A DNA stretch of 64,000 nt from Candidatus Anammoxibacter sp. GTDB taxonomy: Bacteria > Planctomycetota > Brocadiia > Brocadiales > Anammoxibacteraceae. The notes below the pieces were generated by a model. That model was not told where the DNA came from and did no database searches. It saw only the letters and a list, made by a program, of their open reading frames with translations. Both the position numbers and the translations under genes were made by a program. The stretch covers positions 62,001-126,000 of the forward strand of contig JAIQZQ010000029.1 in the NCBI GenBank assembly GCA_021777105.1, written 5' to 3'. This document shows, one piece after another, positions 59,906-64,000 of the stretch (the stretch's first letter is position 1; each line of letters begins with the position of its first letter).

Positions 59906-62062
59906 TTAGAAATCATACCCAACCTCAACAAAAAACGTCCTGCCCGGCCTGGGAATGTCTGAGGGTATGGTGTTTATACTAGTTGGATCATTGTAATCCT
60001 TGTCAAGCAGGTTAAACATTGAAGCTTTAATAGTCATATTCTTAAAAAATTCCTTAGCGGTTAATGTCAGGTTTAAAAGCGCGTACCCAGGTGAATCATC
60101 CCTCGTGTCCGACGCCCGGCGAACTCTGTCGTCGCTTATAAAGGCGTGAATATTTGCGTTTAGATATTTGCCTACGCCGGCATTGACGCCAACATTTCCT
60201 TTGTGTTTTGGGACGTCGGGCATTGGGTCGCCTTTTATCTCCGCGTCCTGATATGTGTAATTGGCAAACGCATGCGCGCCTTTCCACAAAAAGCCAAGGT
60301 CCGCCTTTAACTCGCATTCAACTCCCTGTATGTTGGGGCCGCCAAGGTTGGTTTGAACAAGAATGTCACTATCTTCCGTTACTTGATTTGAGGCTATGAG
60401 ATCTCTGATAACATTAAAAAAATAGTTTACATTTATCTCTGTTGCTTTTGAGAATTTATACCCCAGCCCAACCTCATACGTCCTGACGGTTTCCGGTTGC
60501 AAGTCAGGCGAGCCTATTTCCACACTGTTATTCGTAAGGTATAGCTCATTGAAAGTGGGAGCGCGAAAAGCCTGGCCATATAATATTTTTAGCGTAGCAT
60601 TATCAATAAAATTCCATACCATGCCTATTCGCGGATTAGTTGTCCCCTCGAAATCGCTATAGTGATCGTGCCTTACGCCCGTAGTTAATCCCAGGTTATC
60701 AGTTATATTCCACTTGTGCTGAAAATATAACGCCCATATCTGCCTGGTTGCTTCGCGCATCCAGTTAGCGGTGTCCGACACATTTTGAACAGGCCCTAGT
60801 GAAGCTCCCGTAGCTGCGTCCTGGTTGGAATACGTTTGCACATTATCCTGCTTTTCCCAAATGTAATTAAACCCGAATGTTAAATCATGATTTTCAGACA
60901 GAGCATAGTCAAATTGAATATCAGAACCCAACCTCCTGTTTGTCGCAATAGCGTCAATTTTTGAGCCGTCCGGAAAGAATTCAACATCTCCGTCATTATC
61001 CAAATCAGCCGGTATAACAAAACCATCAGGCAAAAGCTGCAAGTCGTACTCAAAATCGTATTGATCATAATACATTTTTGACAAAACAGAAGCCTTTTCG
61101 CCTATTTCAAAAGTATAAGAGAGTTCGCCCATTGCATAATTAAGAAATTGATCCACATCATCCACCAACATTGAACTCGGCCCTACAAACTGTTCCCTGT
61201 CTTTATTTGAATACCTCCCCTTAAATTTAAAACCGCCATAAGAGGCTTTAACATAAGTGTCAAACCTGCTTCTACTATCGTCGGTGTCGCCCGGGGCTAA
61301 TGAAAAACGATTGAAAAACGGCAGGTTTGTCAACGCGTCCGATTCTATCTCTTCACTAAGCCCGTTAGTGTTGTAATAATTTGCAAAACCGTCTATATCA
61401 ATGCCATGGAAGCTTTCGCCGTAAAGGATGTTATACTCTTGCGTATCATAACTTCCAAAGCCGGCGAACGCTTCAAAACCGTCTATATCATCCGCGGTCC
61501 TGGTTATTATATTAACAACCCCAAAAAATGCATTTTCGCCATAAAGCGCAGACCCCGGCCCCCTGATTATCTCAATCCTTTTAATATTTTTTAAAGGAAG
61601 ATCATCAAAGAACTCCCTGGCGCTTCCACTAAAAGGCTCGTTTAAACTATGACCGTCAACAAGGAACTTTATCCTGTTATCAGAACCCGCAAATCCCCTT
61701 ACGCCATATGAAACAGCGCCAAGAGCCGGATTCTTTATTACATCAATACCCGCGACCCTTGCTAAAACGTCCGTTAAAAGCCGCAACCCGCTGTTCCTTA
61801 TCTCCTCTTCTGTTATAACAGTGACAATTGACGGAGCCTCTGAAACTTTCTGCTTGCTTTTAGTGGCAATGCTTACATAGTCGGCCTCGGCATATAACCA
61901 TGCAAGCTCCTGATCTAACGGATCAAGCTTGCTTTCTAACGAAACAGGATCGTCATTAGTATTGCCGGCGGCGAATGTGAATGATATTGAGCTAAATAGA
62001 TATTGCGCCAATATTATCAATGTCAAAATAACAGGCGTATAAATAATGTATTGTTTACGCAT
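59906..62062 (-). CDS. TonB-dependent outer-membrane receptor 2
   Basis: A 718-residue paralogue of the neighbouring receptors. Plug: IRNSGLRLLTDVLARVAGIDV, YGVRGFAGSDNRIKFLVDGHS and the RGPGSALYGENAFFGVVNI stretch (in part). Barrel: RHDHYSDFEGTTNPRIGM, YGQAFRAPTFNELY, and a terminal RPGRTFFVEVGYDF. DLDNDGDVEFFPDG is a DxDxDG-type loop. The 32-nt spacers before and after it are nearly the same (AAATTTATATA), evidence of tandem duplication. It probably takes up a metal complex or similar nutrient with energy from TonB. Confidence 0.93.
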   Translation of the reverse strand: MRKQYIIYTPVILTLIILAQYLFSSISFTFAAGNTNDDPVSLESKLDPLDQELAWLYAEADYVSIATKSKQKVSEAPSIVTVITEEEIRNSGLRLLTDVLARVAGIDVIKNPALGAVSYGVRGFAGSDNRIKFLVDGHSLNEPFSGSAREFFDDLPLKNIKRIEIIRGPGSALYGENAFFGVVNIITRTADDIDGFEAFAGFGSYDTQEYNILYGESFHGIDIDGFANYYNTNGLSEEIESDALTNLPFFNRFSLAPGDTDDSRSRFDTYVKASYGGFKFKGRYSNKDREQFVGPSSMLVDDVDQFLNYAMGELSYTFEIGEKASVLSKMYYDQYDFEYDLQLLPDGFVIPADLDNDGDVEFFPDGSKIDAIATNRRLGSDIQFDYALSENHDLTFGFNYIWEKQDNVQTYSNQDAATGASLGPVQNVSDTANWMREATRQIWALYFQHKWNITDNLGLTTGVRHDHYSDFEGTTNPRIGMVWNFIDNATLKILYGQAFRAPTFNELYLTNNSVEIGSPDLQPETVRTYEVGLGYKFSKATEINVNYFFNVIRDLIASNQVTEDSDILVQTNLGGPNIQGVECELKADLGFLWKGAHAFANYTYQDAEIKGDPMPDVPKHKGNVGVNAGVGKYLNANIHAFISDDRVRRASDTRDDSPGYALLNLTLTAKEFFKNMTIKASMFNLLDKDYNDPTSINTIPSDIPRPGRTFFVEVGYDF

Positions 62063-62094
62063 AGCAAATTTATATAAAGTCCGCCGGAAAGTAT

Positions 62095-64000
62095 TTAGAA
62101 ATCATACCCAACCTCAACAAAGAACGTCCTGCCGGGTCTGGGAAGATCCGTGGGTATAAAAGCTGCGGGATCATTGTAGTCCTTATCAAGCAGGTTGAAC
62201 ATTGAAGCCTTAATTGTCATAGTTTTAAAAAACTCTTTTGCGGTTAATGTCAGGTTTAAAAGCGCATACCCCGGCGAATCATCCCTAGTGTCTACTTCAT
62301 GCCGAATCCTTTCATCACTAATAAAGGCGTGAATATTTGCGTTTAGATATTTGCCTATGCCTGCGTTAACTCCAACATTTCCTTTGTGTCTTGGCTGCCC
62401 GGTTATTGGGTCGCCCTTTGACTCAGCGTCCTGATAGGTGTAGTTTGCAAACGCCTGCGCCCCGTTCCACAAAAAGCCAAGATCTGCATTTGCCTCAAGC
62501 TCAACGCCCTGTATGTTTGACCCGCCAAAGTTCCCAACAATACTGATATTGCTGCCTTCCTCCAGAGGTTCATAGCTTATCTGATCTCTTATAACATTAA
62601 AAAAATAGTTCACATTTATATTTGTTATTTTTGAAAATTTATACCCCAACCCCACCTCATATGTCCTGATTGTTTCCGGTTGCAAGTCGGGAGAGCCCAG
62701 TTCAACACTGTTATTTGTAAGGTATAGCTCTGCGAATGTGGGAGCGCGAAAAGCCTGACCGTACAGTGCCTTTAGAGTCGCTTTATCAATAAAGTTCCAG
62801 ACAACGCCTAACCTCGGATTAGTTGTGCCCTCAAAATCGCTGTAATGGTCATGCCTGACGCCGATAGTTAATCCAAGGTCATCCGTTATATTCCATATAT
62901 CCTGAAAATAGATCGCCCATATCTGCCTGGTCGCTTCACTTAACCAGTTTGCAGTGTCCGACACATTCCGCACAGTTCCTAAATAAGCTCCTGTTGCGGC
63001 GTCAGTGTTGGAATAGGTCTGCACATTATCCTGCTTTTCCCAAATGTAATTGAATCCAACAGTTAAATCGTTATTTTCAGATAGCGCATAATCAAATTGT
63101 ATATCAGAGCCCAACCTTCTGTTTGTCACAAATACGTCAAAAAGATGGCCGTCGGGAAATATTTCAATATCGCCGTCATTATCTAAATCCGCCGGAATAA
63201 CAAAACCGTCAGGCAATGTCTGCAGATCAAATTCCATATCATATTGGTCATAATATATTTTTGACGCAACAGCGGTCTTTTCGCCTATTTCAAAGGCATA
63301 AGAGAGTTCGCCCATAGCGTAATTAAGGAATTGATCTACATCATCCACCAAAATATCGTCCGGCCCGATAAACTGTTCTCTGTCTTTGTTTGTATACCGT
63401 CCTTTAAAACCAAAGCCGCCGTAAGAGGCTTTTATATAAGTGTCAAGCCTGTTTCTGCTGTCGTCGGTGTCGCCCGGAGCTAATGAAAAACGGTTGAAAA
63501 ATGGCTGGTTTGTCAATGCGTCTGTTTTTATCTCTTCACTAAGGCCGTTGGTGTTGTAATAATTTGCAAAGCCGTCTATATCTATGCCAAAGAATTTATC
63601 GCCGTAAAGGATGTTATACTCTTGCGTATCATAGCTGCCAAAACCTGTGGACACTTCAAGGCCGTCAATATCATCTGCTGTTTTAGTTATTATATTGACC
63701 ACTCCCAAAAAAGCATTTTCACCATAAAGAGCCGACCCGGGCCCGCGGATTATTTCAATCCTTTTTACATTTTTCAACGGAAGATCATCAAAGAACTCTC
63801 TGGCGCTTCCGGTAAAAGGCTCGTTTAGACTATGCCCGTCAACAAGGACTTTTACCTTATTAACAGAGCCAACAACACCCCTGACGCCATATGAAACTTG
63901 GCCGAGCCCCGGACTCTTTATTACATCAAACCCCGGAACCATTGCAAAAACTTCGGTTAATAGTCTTAAACCGCTATTTCTGATCTCCTCCTCGGTTATA
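62095..64000 (-). CDS. TonB-dependent outer-membrane receptor 3, partial (N-terminus off right edge)
   Basis: The visible frame continues past the Met at 63942 to the window end (ITEEEIRNSGLRLLTEVFA upstream of it), so the true start lies beyond 64000. The plug motif VLVDGHSLNEPFTGSAREFF, IEIIRGPGSALYGENAFLGV, barrel segments RHDHYSDFEGTTNPRLGV and YGQAFRAPTFAELY, and the end RPGRTFFVEVGYDF are all as in receptor 2. DLDNDGDIEIFPDG is again present. It is closer to receptor 2 than to receptor 1. Confidence 0.93.
   Translation of the reverse strand, partial: ITEEEIRNSGLRLLTEVFAMVPGFDVIKSPGLGQVSYGVRGVVGSVNKVKVLVDGHSLNEPFTGSAREFFDDLPLKNVKRIEIIRGPGSALYGENAFLGVVNIITKTADDIDGLEVSTGFGSYDTQEYNILYGDKFFGIDIDGFANYYNTNGLSEEIKTDALTNQPFFNRFSLAPGDTDDSRNRLDTYIKASYGGFGFKGRYTNKDREQFIGPDDILVDDVDQFLNYAMGELSYAFEIGEKTAVASKIYYDQYDMEFDLQTLPDGFVIPADLDNDGDIEIFPDGHLFDVFVTNRRLGSDIQFDYALSENNDLTVGFNYIWEKQDNVQTYSNTDAATGAYLGTVRNVSDTANWLSEATRQIWAIYFQDIWNITDDLGLTIGVRHDHYSDFEGTTNPRLGVVWNFIDKATLKALYGQAFRAPTFAELYLTNNSVELGSPDLQPETIRTYEVGLGYKFSKITNINVNYFFNVIRDQISYEPLEEGSNISIVGNFGGSNIQGVELEANADLGFLWNGAQAFANYTYQDAESKGDPITGQPRHKGNVGVNAGIGKYLNANIHAFISDERIRHEVDTRDDSPGYALLNLTLTAKEFFKTMTIKASMFNLLDKDYNDPAAFIPTDLPRPGRTFFVEVGYDF

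Overview
The window looks like part of the chromosome of a Gram-negative, anaerobically respiring environmental bacterium. Evidence for this is five multihaem c-type cytochromes, a Rieske/cytochrome b pair, outer-membrane TonB-dependent receptors, type II secretion pseudopilins and a SurA-like periplasmic chaperone. A hydroxylamine-oxidoreductase-like (HAO-like) cytochrome beside the Rieske/cyt b genes recalls the bc1-type clusters of anammox Planctomycetota (Brocadiales). No marker gene here settles the lineage, so that placement is tentative.

Layout. 1-5.4 kb: a minus-strand signalling operon (substrate-binding lipoprotein, four-PAS histidine kinase, response regulator, GAF protein cut by the left edge). 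5.5-9.0 kb: a chemoreceptor with a duplicated sensor region, plus cheW. 9.3-17.3 kb: a respiratory cluster of octahaem cytochrome, dihaem cytochrome c, Rieske, cytochrome b, HAO-like nine-haem protein and decahaem cytochrome. 17.8-24.5 kb: a plus-strand two-component cluster ending in a sigma-54 activator. 24.6-25.7 kb: a zinc alcohol dehydrogenase.

25.9-37.9 kb is an accessory and defence island. It holds a regulator split by a miniature transposable element (MITE), an integron-type attC site, hicAB, a probable second toxin-antitoxin pair, decayed hsdS and YhcG remnants, an AT-rich operon of OLD-type nuclease, UvrD-type helicase and TIR protein (Gabija-like, with an added TIR gene), a PIN/UPF0175-type pair and DUF3010. 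A PKD-domain nonahaem cytochrome follows (38.2-40.8 kb).

41.4-48.4 kb is ordinary core sequence (surA-like, lepA, ROK kinase, rdgB, gspG, gspH, queA). 48.4-57.6 kb is a repeat-rich accessory stretch: an Rpn-like gene bracketed by a duplicated queA 5' end; three paralogous exported proteins with near-identical 5' halves and leaders but divergent 3' ends; an orphan 3'-end fragment; MITEs; and a broken relE-type toxin beside an intact antitoxin. 57.7-64 kb holds three tandem TonB-dependent receptors, the last cut by the right edge.

The strongest leads are the OLD + UvrD + TIR operon, the variable-3'-end surface-protein array with its conserved leader palindrome, and several dispersed small mobile repeats with clean insertion evidence. 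No tRNA, rRNA or CRISPR array was recognised.
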